Shown: positions 1-7,013 of the stretch, in pieces
Layout of the letters: each line of letters begins with the position of its first letter
How positions within the stretch are numbered: the stretch's first letter is position 1
Assembly: GCF_029872055.1 (NCBI RefSeq)
Contig: NZ_JARXNQ010000003.1
Location: 186,001-250,000, forward strand
DNA length: 64,000 bases
Direction: 5' to 3'
Source: Sulfurimonas sp. C5
Lineage (GTDB): Bacteria > Campylobacterota > Campylobacteria > Campylobacterales > Sulfurimonadaceae
Position numbers and translations under genes: made by a program
The notes under the pieces: generated by a model
Told to the model about the DNA's origin: nothing
The model's input: only the letters and a program-made list of their open reading frames with translations
Database searches by the model: none

Positions 1-146
1 TAGCGACCGCCATAAATTCAGCTGCAGCAGATTATGTCAGATATGCACGCGTTGCAAACACGAGATTAATGTATGCTTTGCCTGTTGGACCGTACCATGG
101 ACGTTATATGCAGGATCAAAATGATCAAGTAATGAGGCAAAAATAG
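1..146 (+). CDS. C-terminal end of an unidentified protein (5' end outside window)
   Basis: An open frame enters from the left edge and closes at TAG 144-146, giving about 47 residues that end in ...NDQVMRQK. The fragment is rich in Ala, Tyr, Arg and Met and carries a Gly-Pro-Tyr-His-Gly stretch near the end. I do not recognise a family. It is called coding because the frame is open to the edge and a stem-loop follows the stop immediately. Start and function cannot be given. Confidence 0.55.
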   Translation, partial: ATAINSAAADYVRYARVANTRLMYALPVGPYHGRYMQDQNDQVMRQK

Positions 147-180
147 AAGAAACATTTCTTTTTAACTAATTATGTTTCTT
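147..180 (+). terminator. Stem-loop after the partial gene
   Basis: Perfect 9-bp inverted repeat (AAGAAACAT at 147-155, ATGTTTCTT at 172-180) directly after the stop codon, followed by T-rich sequence. It probably ends the upstream transcript before the promoter of the DUF3015 gene. Confidence 0.5.
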
Positions 181-230
181 TAAGTTTATTTTCTTTACAA
201 TGGTTTATATCAAAACTGAAGGAGTTTTAT

Positions 231-677
231 ATGAAAAAGGTTTTAGTAAGTACAGTAGCGGCATTAGCTATTGCATCAACAGCGTTCGCAGGTGTAAACA
301 ACCAAACAGGTTGTGGTCTTGGTTCAGTAATTATTAAAGATGATTCATCTGCGGTTTTATTAGCTTTACAAGCTACAACAAATGGTACTTCTGGTAACCA
401 AACTTTTGGTATTACTTCAGGAACTCTTGGTTGTAAAAAAACTAAGTTTGTTATGAACGACAGAGCTGAAGAGTTTGTTGCATCAAACATGGATACTTTA
501 GCAAAAGAGATTGCAGCTGGTCACGGTGAATCTGTGGACACATTAGCTGAACTTTTAGATGTTCAAGATAAAGATGCTTTCGCTAGCGCTCTTCAAGCTA
601 ACTACAATAAAATCTACACTTCTCAAAACGTAGAAATGAATGAAGTATTAGACAACATTTCTGAAACTTCAATGTAA
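231..677 (+). CDS. DUF3015 family periplasmic protein
   Basis: 148 residues. Residues 1-20 are a clean signal peptide ending Ala-Phe-Ala, so the mature protein should be periplasmic. The body shows the DUF3015 hallmarks: a Gly-Cys-Gly-Leu-Gly block near residue 28, then a Thr-Thr-Asn-Gly / Gly-Asn-Gln-Thr-Phe-Gly-Ile-Thr-Ser-Gly-Thr block and a second Cys at residue 68. The two Cys may form a disulphide. A strong Shine-Dalgarno (AAGGAG) precedes the ATG. The family has no established function. It often sits next to DUF4105 proteins, as it does here, which suggests a shared envelope role. A stem-loop after the stop may limit read-through and keep this gene more highly expressed than its neighbour. 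Confidence 0.88.
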   Translation: MKKVLVSTVAALAIASTAFAGVNNQTGCGLGSVIIKDDSSAVLLALQATTNGTSGNQTFGITSGTLGCKKTKFVMNDRAEEFVASNMDTLAKEIAAGHGESVDTLAELLDVQDKDAFASALQANYNKIYTSQNVEMNEVLDNISETSM

Positions 678-683
678 TAATTC

Positions 684-712
684 ATAGAGCAAGCAACTTC
701 GCTTGCCTCTAT
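684..712 (+). terminator. Stem-loop between DUF3015 and DUF4105 genes
   Basis: ATAGAG-CAAGC (684-694) pairs with GCTTG-C-CTCTAT (701-712): 11 bp with one bulged C and a 6-nt loop. No T-run follows, so it looks more like an attenuator or processing/stability hairpin than a full terminator. The TAGGAA ribosome site of the next gene starts 3 nt downstream. Confidence 0.45.
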
Positions 713-726
713 CTTAGGAACTTCCC

Positions 727-2553
727 ATTTTTAAAAAATCATTTTTATTTTTTATTTTATTTGCATCTACCCTATTTGCGTCAGTAGATGAATATAAGAC
801 AAAAGCCAAAGAATTAGGCTTAGCAAATGAGCGTTATTGGCATTTACTGTTACATACGAACGGCAATGTGAGCGAAATTGACGACCCTAGATTTTTCTTT
901 GCAGAAAATGGGAAAGAAGATCCACAAGCGGAACTGGATGCGACACTTGATGCCTTCTTCAATGAGACTCGTTTTGATGACAACTCTTCAGCTTGTAGAT
1001 TTCCGGCAAGAAAAGCTTGGCTGCAAGAAAAGCTAAACATCACAGACTTTCCACAGGTAGCATGTAGAGAATATGACGATACCATCGAAAAACTCTCACC
1101 TACATCGGCAACTTTGGTATTTCCTTCGGCACATATCAACTCACCTGCTTCAATGTTTGGGCACACCTTTTTACGCATAAACTCCAAATACAAATCAAAA
1201 CTTTTGGCTTATGCCATTAATTACGCAGCCGATGCCGATCAGAAAAAAGAGAACGGCTTTTCATTTGCCATAAAAGGACTATTTGGAGGCTATTTCGGTA
1301 AATATTCACTCCTACCTTACTATGAAAAACTCAAAGAATACCGTGATACGGAAAGACGTGATATCTGGGAATACGATTTAAACCTCACGCAAGAAGAAGT
1401 GATGAGAATGGTACGTCACATTTGGGAGCTTAACGGTACCAAATCATATTATTACTTTTTTACTGAGAACTGTTCATACAACATGCTTTGGCTCATGGAG
1501 ATTGCTCGTCCGAGCGTCCACATAAGAGAACATTTTACTTATCAGGTAATCCCTTTAGAGAGTGTACATGCAACAAATGCAGAAAATCTTATTGCCAAAG
1601 AGTTTTACAGACCTTCAAAAAGAACAATTTTACTCAAATATGAGAAGTTGATTGATGATAATGCAATGCATTATGTAAAAGATCTACAAGAGGATGCAAA
1701 GCTAAGCTCAAAACTCTTAGAAGACCAAAATATATCACTACAACAAAAACAATATATCTTCGAAGCGGCTATTGAGTATCTCGAGTATACCTATTCCCGT
1801 AATGAAATGACAAAAGAAGTTTATCTTAAACGATTTTATCAATTCTCTTCTGCTAGAGCACAGCTTGGCAAAGGAAAGATACTTGAATTTAAAGATCCTC
1901 AAAACCCCCTTGACTCACATCGTACAGTTAAAACAACAATCGGTAGTGCTTTTAGAGATTCTCATTACTATACTCTTCTTGGTATTCGTCCTGCATATCA
2001 TACTTTAGAAGATCCTCAATACGGATTTCTAAGAGGCACGCAGATAGAATTTTTAAATTTGGAACTTGGGCTTACCAAAGATTCAATCAAAATTGAAGAT
2101 CTAACTGTTATTTCAATTCAGTCTATTGCACAAAGAACCAAACTTTTCTCCCCTTGGTCTTGGAGAACAAAATTTGGGTGGGATAAAAACTATATAGATA
2201 CAAAAGCCAACTTTAGTGCGAGTGTAGGTGCAGGGCTTAGCTGGGGAAATGAGCTCGGTTATCTTTATGTAATGATTGATCCACTCTACTATGTAGCTCG
2301 TAAAAGTGCCGGAGGGATAGGTGCCAGCATAGGGTTTGATATCGACGGGTATAAAATGCTTAAAACAAATATCGAGTTCACGCAAAGATATTACGATAAC
2401 GGTGATGAACAACTACTCATATCAGCGGCACAAAGTGTAAATATTTCAAAAAAACTGCAACTCAAAGCGAAATACGAATATAAAGACAAATATGACCTTG
2501 CAAAAAAACGTCAGGAAGACAATTTCAAAGTTCTGCTAAATTACTATTTTTAG
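727..2553 (+). CDS. DUF4105 (Lnb N-terminal periplasmic domain) protein, probable ATT start
   Basis: The obvious GTG at 868 cannot be the true start. The frame stays open upstream to a TAG at 715 and encodes a signal peptide (Phe-Lys-Lys then a hydrophobic run ending Leu-Phe-Ala) followed by the conserved DUF4105 N-terminus (Leu-Gly-Leu-Ala-Asn-Glu-Arg-Tyr-Trp). No ATG, GTG or TTG lies in that stretch, but ATT at 727 sits 6 nt after AGGAA, so ATT initiation is inferred (608 residues). Family features: Ser-Pro-Ala-Ser-Met-Phe-Gly-His-Thr-Phe-Leu-Arg and Phe-Thr-Glu-Asn-Cys-Ser-Tyr-Asn, which resemble a papain-like/NlpC-type core, then a C-terminal half of short amphipathic strands suggesting a membrane-associated barrel. 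The exact role is unknown. It pairs with the DUF3015 gene. Confidence 0.82.
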   Translation: MFKKSFLFFILFASTLFASVDEYKTKAKELGLANERYWHLLLHTNGNVSEIDDPRFFFAENGKEDPQAELDATLDAFFNETRFDDNSSACRFPARKAWLQEKLNITDFPQVACREYDDTIEKLSPTSATLVFPSAHINSPASMFGHTFLRINSKYKSKLLAYAINYAADADQKKENGFSFAIKGLFGGYFGKYSLLPYYEKLKEYRDTERRDIWEYDLNLTQEEVMRMVRHIWELNGTKSYYYFFTENCSYNMLWLMEIARPSVHIREHFTYQVIPLESVHATNAENLIAKEFYRPSKRTILLKYEKLIDDNAMHYVKDLQEDAKLSSKLLEDQNISLQQKQYIFEAAIEYLEYTYSRNEMTKEVYLKRFYQFSSARAQLGKGKILEFKDPQNPLDSHRTVKTTIGSAFRDSHYYTLLGIRPAYHTLEDPQYGFLRGTQIEFLNLELGLTKDSIKIEDLTVISIQSIAQRTKLFSPWSWRTKFGWDKNYIDTKANFSASVGAGLSWGNELGYLYVMIDPLYYVARKSAGGIGASIGFDIDGYKMLKTNIEFTQRYYDNGDEQLLISAAQSVNISKKLQLKAKYEYKDKYDLAKKRQEDNFKVLLNYYF

Positions 2554-2567
2554 CTAAAATTGCAAGT

Positions 2568-3626
2568 ATGAATACATACAATATATTTACAGATGAAGCA
2601 GTAAAACTACCGCAAGGAAAAGCTGACTTTTTACTAGCAGCCTCAGTCACTAAAACTTGTGAGATAGAGGGAATTACACAAGCAGGAATTCCCGGAAAGA
2701 TTGCCTATACTCCTACTCTTGACGCAGAATTCATAGTTAATGAAGCACTCTACTCTATGCCTGAGATAGCTGAAACACCCAGCGGAGTACCCACTCCTGC
2801 ACTCATGACACGTGCAATCCACAACTTAGATCCTTTTAGTGCCATAGAGATTTTAGATCTGGGACTTGAAATAAAACCTCAAAACGTACAGCTGCATAGC
2901 TTTGACATAACACCTTCAGACTCAATTGATCAAGGCGCAAATATCGATGCCAAAGCAGTCTTTTTAAAAGGGATGGAGTTTGGCAAGAAGTATGAGCTTA
3001 AAGGCAACTACCTCATTCTCGGAGAATCAACTCCGGCAGGAACGACGACTGCAGCTGCAACTGCATTGGCACTCGGATATGATTTAAATGGAGCATTCTC
3101 TTCAAGCTTTTTAAACGTTCCAAGCGATATTAAAAATCAAACAATTCAAAAAGCTCTTTCTCTAATCAACGAAGATATGTCCACATTTGAAAAGTTGGGA
3201 ATTGTAAGTGACAATATGCTCATTTTCTGTGCCGGTTTTTTAATGGAAGCGAGTAAAAGATTTGAGATCGTATTAGCGGGTGGGACACAAATGGCTGCAT
3301 GTTTACTTATTGCCGACAAACTGCGTGAAGATGTGCTTCAACGAATAAACCACAATAACGTTACTTTAGCAACGACACAATGGGTGGTCAAGGATCCAAA
3401 TTCTGATATCACTAAGATACTTTCACAGCTCAGTTATATGCCAAATGCCGTGTATACGACTTTATCATTTGCTCATGCAGAGATTCCCGTACTGAAAAAA
3501 TATGATGACGGTGAAGCAAAAGAGGGTGTCGGTGCCGGCGGTGCCTTAGGATACGGTGTTATCAATGGTCTTGAAAACGATACAGTTGTAGAAGCTATCG
3601 AGCTAATCATGTATAATATGATGTAA
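2568..3626 (+). CDS. cobT: Nicotinate-nucleotide:dimethylbenzimidazole phosphoribosyltransferase-like protein (CobT, TIGR00303-type)
   Basis: 352 residues. The best marker is Gly-Glu-Ser-Thr-Pro-Ala-Gly-Thr-Thr-Thr-Ala near residues 150-160 and the later Ala-Gly-Gly-Thr-Gln-Met-Ala block, as in the archaeal/epsilonproteobacterial CobT branch. CobT makes alpha-ribazole phosphate from nicotinate mononucleotide and a lower-ligand base in the cytoplasm. It is first of four tightly packed genes (cobT-cobU-cobS-cobC-like) covering lower-ligand activation and nucleotide-loop assembly. It starts only 14 nt after the DUF4105 stop, with no cobalamin riboswitch in between. A TAAAAT box at 2555-2560 is 7 nt before the ATG and there is no Shine-Dalgarno, so a leaderless transcript is possible. 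Confidence 0.88.
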   Translation: MNTYNIFTDEAVKLPQGKADFLLAASVTKTCEIEGITQAGIPGKIAYTPTLDAEFIVNEALYSMPEIAETPSGVPTPALMTRAIHNLDPFSAIEILDLGLEIKPQNVQLHSFDITPSDSIDQGANIDAKAVFLKGMEFGKKYELKGNYLILGESTPAGTTTAAATALALGYDLNGAFSSSFLNVPSDIKNQTIQKALSLINEDMSTFEKLGIVSDNMLIFCAGFLMEASKRFEIVLAGGTQMAACLLIADKLREDVLQRINHNNVTLATTQWVVKDPNSDITKILSQLSYMPNAVYTTLSFAHAEIPVLKKYDDGEAKEGVGAGGALGYGVINGLENDTVVEAIELIMYNMM

Positions 3627-3634
3627 GGTGAATT

Positions 3635-4135
3635 ATGGGTTTTAAAGCACTCTTTATCGGTGGTATCAAGTCTGGAAAAAGCAAAAATGCAGAACTCTAT
3701 ACCCTTGATCTTGTAAAGGGACAACCTATTTATCTTGCAACTACGGAATTCTTTGATGAAGAGATGCAAGAACGTGTGAAAAAACACAAAGATCAGCGTG
3801 CCGATAAGTTTGAAACTGTCGAAGAATCTCTCCTTATTGATAACGCTATTACAAAACAAAACAAAACTGTTTTATTAGAGTGTGTGAGCATGTGGATCAA
3901 CAATATGCTCTACCACCAGAAAACACTTGATGAGATGCTTCTCCAGCTTGAAAACATTTCAAAACAAAACAATGACGTTATTTGTGTTATCAATGATGTT
4001 AGCAATTCTGTTATAAGTGAGAACCCGCTTGTAAGAAAATTTGTCGATTACAACGGTATTATTGCTCAATACATTGCTGAACACTCTGAGGAGGTCTATC
4101 ATGTCACTGCAGGTATCAAGGTGAAAATAAAATGA
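3635..4135 (+). CDS. cobU: Adenosylcobinamide kinase / adenosylcobinamide-phosphate guanylyltransferase (CobU/CobP-like)
   Basis: 166 residues, the usual family size. A P-loop Gly-Gly-Ile-Lys-Ser-Gly-Lys-Ser lies at residues 9-16 (family form GGxRSGKS). The middle Leu-Glu-Cys-Val-Ser-Met-Trp matches the family's Asp-Cys-Leu-Thr-Leu-Trp block, and the end Ala-Gly-Ile-Lys-Val matches the Ala-Gly-Leu-Pro block. It phosphorylates adenosylcobinamide and adds GMP to give adenosylcobinamide-GDP for CobS. The usual Glu-Val-Gly near residue 125 reads Asn-Asp-Val, a mild departure. AAGGTGAA precedes the ATG. The stop overlaps the cobS start (ATGA), implying translational coupling. Confidence 0.85.
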   Translation: MGFKALFIGGIKSGKSKNAELYTLDLVKGQPIYLATTEFFDEEMQERVKKHKDQRADKFETVEESLLIDNAITKQNKTVLLECVSMWINNMLYHQKTLDEMLLQLENISKQNNDVICVINDVSNSVISENPLVRKFVDYNGIIAQYIAEHSEEVYHVTAGIKVKIK

Positions 4136-4845
4136 GTTATCTTAAAGCCTTTGCACTTGCATTTAACATGTTTACTATCTTCCCTTTTTTCAAGATCCAT
4201 ACTTACGATAAAGGGATTAATGGTAAGTCTGCTCTTTTTTATCCACTGATCGGTTTTTTACTTGGGTCGTTACTCTATGGAATCTATACTTTATTAAATA
4301 CACACTTTCCGCCAATGCACCTTGCCGTGATACTTTTTGCTCTCAGTGTGCTTTTCACTGGGGCACTACACCTTGACGGACTTAGCGATACGATAGACGG
4401 GCTTTTTGTTAATAAAGAAAAAGCATTAGAAGTGATGAAAGATTCTCATGTCGGCGGGATGGGGATGATCTTTACATTCGTCTTTTTAGTACTCAAGCTT
4501 TCATCTTTTATTTATTTCAATGCTTGGTTTCTTTTACCAGTAATAATGATGGCCTCACGTCTCAATGCAACACTTGCCATCTACCTTTTCCCATACATAA
4601 GTAACGGTGTAGGACTCCTTATAAAACAAGAGCTAAAAACTCTTTACATAGTTATAGCACTTATTTATGCTTCTGTTTTAGCATTTACGTTTGGAGCAAC
4701 TTTCTGCATCATCACGGCTCTTTTAGTAATGCTCTTAATCGGTAGTTCACTTCACAGCAGGTATCATGGACTCAATGGAGATATGTACGGTTTTATCATT
4801 GAGATCAGTGAACTTATATTATTGAATTGTCTGATTGTTTTATGA
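4132..4845 (+). CDS. cobS: Adenosylcobinamide-GDP ribazoletransferase (cobalamin synthase, CobS)
   Basis: 237 residues, an integral membrane protein with about six hydrophobic segments. The diagnostic Leu-His-Leu-Asp-Gly-Leu-Ser-Asp-Thr-Ile-Asp-Gly (Asp-rich site near residues 82-93) and Met-Lys-Asp-Ser-His-Val-Gly-Gly-Met-Gly are both present. It joins adenosylcobinamide-GDP to alpha-ribazole (phosphate) at the inner membrane. It starts in an ATGA overlap with cobU and ends in an ATGA overlap with the cobC-like gene, so the set is translated as a coupled unit. Confidence 0.9.
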   Translation: MSYLKAFALAFNMFTIFPFFKIHTYDKGINGKSALFYPLIGFLLGSLLYGIYTLLNTHFPPMHLAVILFALSVLFTGALHLDGLSDTIDGLFVNKEKALEVMKDSHVGGMGMIFTFVFLVLKLSSFIYFNAWFLLPVIMMASRLNATLAIYLFPYISNGVGLLIKQELKTLYIVIALIYASVLAFTFGATFCIITALLVMLLIGSSLHSRYHGLNGDMYGFIIEISELILLNCLIVL

Positions 4846-5375
4846 AGTTGGTTCTCATTCGCCATAGCGAAGTTATAGAAAAATATCAGGGAAAATACAA
4901 CGGACACATCGACATCCCCCTTTCCAAACAAGGACTTGAAGATGCAAAAGCTTTAGGAAATAAACTAAGCTCTTATAACTTCGATGCAATCTACTGTTCC
5001 GATTTAAAGCGCTGCAGACAAACACTTGAACAATTAAATATTCCTCAAAAAGCCACCTTTACAAATAAACTGCGTGAAAAATCTTGGGGGAGACATGAAG
5101 GCTTGAGTTTTAACGAGATCGAAGCAAGCGGTATTACATATACTACTTTTCATGAATGGATTGAACAATTAGACGGTGAAGAGGTATCACATTTTACACA
5201 AAGAGTAGAAGAGTTTTTCTTTGAAGATCTACAAAAAGAATCATTAAATACAGTTCTCATAATTACCCATTCCGGTGTTATTAAAACCCTGCTTGGACGT
5301 ACCAAAAACCTCGACTTAGAGGAGTCTTTTTCAATAGTGTTACCTTATTCATCAGTTACAGAAATACTATTATGA
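4842..5375 (+). CDS. cobC: Histidine phosphatase family protein, probable alpha-ribazole phosphatase (CobC)
   Basis: About 177 residues from ATG 4842, which overlaps the cobS TGA as ATGA. This start is preferred over an upstream in-frame ATG at 4827 because the protein then begins directly with Met-Lys-Leu-Val-Leu-Ile-Arg-His-Ser-Glu. The Arg-His-x-Glu phosphohistidine motif and the second His in Ile-Thr-His-Ser-Gly-Val mark the histidine phosphatase (phosphoglycerate mutase-like) superfamily. Its position after cobT, cobU and cobS points to removal of the phosphate from alpha-ribazole-5'-phosphate or cobalamin-phosphate. Membership is clear from sequence. The substrate is inferred from context. 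Confidence 0.82.
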   Translation: MKLVLIRHSEVIEKYQGKYNGHIDIPLSKQGLEDAKALGNKLSSYNFDAIYCSDLKRCRQTLEQLNIPQKATFTNKLREKSWGRHEGLSFNEIEASGITYTTFHEWIEQLDGEEVSHFTQRVEEFFFEDLQKESLNTVLIITHSGVIKTLLGRTKNLDLEESFSIVLPYSSVTEILL

Positions 5376-5381
5376 TATAAT
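5376..5381 (+). promoter_or_regulatory. Probable -10 box for the chemotaxis receptor gene
   Basis: TATAAT immediately after the cobC stop and about 30 nt before the MCP start, in AT-rich sequence. No clear -35 box, as is common for Campylobacterota sigma-70 promoters. It separates MCP expression from the cob genes. Confidence 0.5.
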
Positions 5382-5410
5382 ATCCGCAAATTAATATATA
5401 GGCTGAAAAA

Positions 5411-7000
5411 ATGTTCAAAACTGTCAAGTCGAAAGTTCTTATTTCTATTCTTTCATTGTCAATTATAGGATTGGTTTCAATTACCTCTTATCTCTCATCT
5501 ACATTGAATGAACTCTCAAATAACACTGCTAAACAATCTTTAAAAATGCTTAGCGAATCAATTTTTCAAACAATGACAACAAGTATGATGATGGGTGATC
5601 CTAGCATAGTTGAACAGACTTTTCACAATGCAAAAAAAATCGACGGTATCGAAGATTTAAACATTGCCAAATCTAAAGCGGTTTTAGAAGTATATTCGCC
5701 AGATGAAAAATTCACGACAGATCCACTTTTAATAGATGTACTCAATAACAAGGTAACAAAAGTTTTAGAAACAAATGACAATTCCCATCACATTATCAGA
5801 CTTATTAAACCTATGCAGGCTGAAGAACGTTGTTTACAGTGTCACTACAATGCACAAGTGGGTGATGTGCTTGGTGCAATGGATCTTGTACTGTCATTAG
5901 ACAGAAATGATAAAGAGATAACGTCTACAAAAACGACTCTTATAATTATTCTCTTAGTTGCTGCAGTTATTTTTATGCTTATTTCATCTACTTTCTTTAT
6001 GCGTGAGATTATTCACCCACTAACAGCTCTGAAAGATAAAATTTCAGATCTTATCAGTGGTGACAAGGATCTGACAAAAAGACTTGAAGCAAAAGCAGGC
6101 AATGAATTTGGTGAAGCGGCTAACGAAGTAAATAACTTTATTGAGATGATACAAGGGACAATCAACGAAGTAAAAGAACAAGGAAAACAAAATATCAAAA
6201 TTGCTTCAGAAATAGAACATGCCTCTCATGTCATTCGTGAAGCGACACAAAAAGAGAAAACTCTTGTCGATGCTACGGGACAAAAAGGGATCGATATCCA
6301 ACAGGTTTTAAAAGAAACTCTTGAAACAGCGGCAAGTACACAAGCAACTGTCCAAGAAGCAGATGCAGAACTAACGAATGCAAAAGCATCCCTTTCAACA
6401 CTCAGTAGTGAAGTGGAAGTATTTGTTCAAAATGAAGAGGAGCTTCTTCAAGAACTTTCGTCACTCAAAGACGATGCAGACAAGGTGAAAGATATTCTGA
6501 GCGTAATCAGTGATATAGCTGATCAAACTAATTTACTTGCACTTAATGCTGCAATTGAAGCGGCTCGTGCCGGTGAACACGGACGCGGTTTTGCCGTTGT
6601 TGCGGATGAAGTTAGAAAACTTGCGGAACGTACACAAAAAAGTTTAACAGAGATCGATATGAACGTAAGTACAATTGTGCAATCGATTAACGATACAACA
6701 GATAAAATGGCAAAAAATGCAAAACAAATTGAAGCTCTTGCGGAAATTTCAAGCGATGTGGAAGATAAAATCAATATTACATCAAGTGCAATGGAGACTT
6801 CAACAAAAGTAGCAAATAAATCAAAAGAAGACAGTATGAAGATCTCTCAAAACGTTCAAGAGATACTTGACAATATTCAAGAAATTGAAAAACTCTCTTC
6901 ACAAAACAATACAAGTGTATTAAATATTGAAGAAGACCTTCAAGAGCTTGTAACAGTTGCTACAGCACTACAAAAAACTATTAATGAATTCAAAAGCTAA
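5411..7000 (+). CDS. Methyl-accepting chemotaxis protein with a periplasmic c-type haem motif
   Basis: 529 residues. TM1 is about residues 8-30. The periplasmic segment (31-170) holds Cys-Leu-Gln-Cys-His at 141-145, a covalent haem c site, followed by Gly-Ala-Met-Asp-Leu-Val as in haem-containing sensor domains. TM2 is about 174-197, followed by a HAMP domain and the MCP signalling hairpin with [11 protein letters not shown] and Gly-Phe-Ala-Val-Val-Ala-Asp-Glu-Val. The haem suggests sensing of redox state, oxygen or NO, passed to CheA/CheW, but the ligand is not visible from sequence. The gene appears to be transcribed alone. Its stop codon lies inside a palindrome shared with the convergent helicase gene. 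Confidence 0.92.
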   Translation: MFKTVKSKVLISILSLSIIGLVSITSYLSSTLNELSNNTAKQSLKMLSESIFQTMTTSMMMGDPSIVEQTFHNAKKIDGIEDLNIAKSKAVLEVYSPDEKFTTDPLLIDVLNNKVTKVLETNDNSHHIIRLIKPMQAEERCLQCHYNAQVGDVLGAMDLVLSLDRNDKEITSTKTTLIIILLVAAVIFMLISSTFFMREIIHPLTALKDKISDLISGDKDLTKRLEAKAGNEFGEAANEVNNFIEMIQGTINEVKEQGKQNIKIASEIEHASHVIREATQKEKTLVDATGQKGIDIQQVLKETLETAASTQATVQEADAELTNAKASLSTLSSEVEVFVQNEEELLQELSSLKDDADKVKDILSVISDIADQTNLLALNAAIEAARAGEHGRGFAVVADEVRKLAERTQKSLTEIDMNVSTIVQSINDTTDKMAKNAKQIEALAEISSDVEDKINITSSAMETSTKVANKSKEDSMKISQNVQEILDNIQEIEKLSSQNNTSVLNIEEDLQELVTVATALQKTINEFKS

Positions 7001-7013
7001 TTAGCTTTTGAAT
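6988..7013. terminator. 26-bp perfect palindrome spanning two convergent stop codons
   Basis: The arms are perfectly symmetric about 7000/7001 (core CAAAAGCTAA|TTAGCTTTTG). The TAA of the chemotaxis gene and the TAA of the helicase gene abut at the centre, so both proteins end in Phe-Lys-Ser. In each direction the stem reads into a T-containing arm (CTTTTG), consistent with a shared bidirectional terminator. Confidence 0.6.

Noticed and set aside
868-870. GTG as start of the DUF4105 gene
   Set aside because: Using it would remove the signal peptide and conserved first helix, both encoded in frame upstream.
2540-2570. Cobalamin riboswitch before cobT
   Set aside because: Only 14 nt separate cobT from the preceding gene, too short for a riboswitch, and no B12-box was seen.
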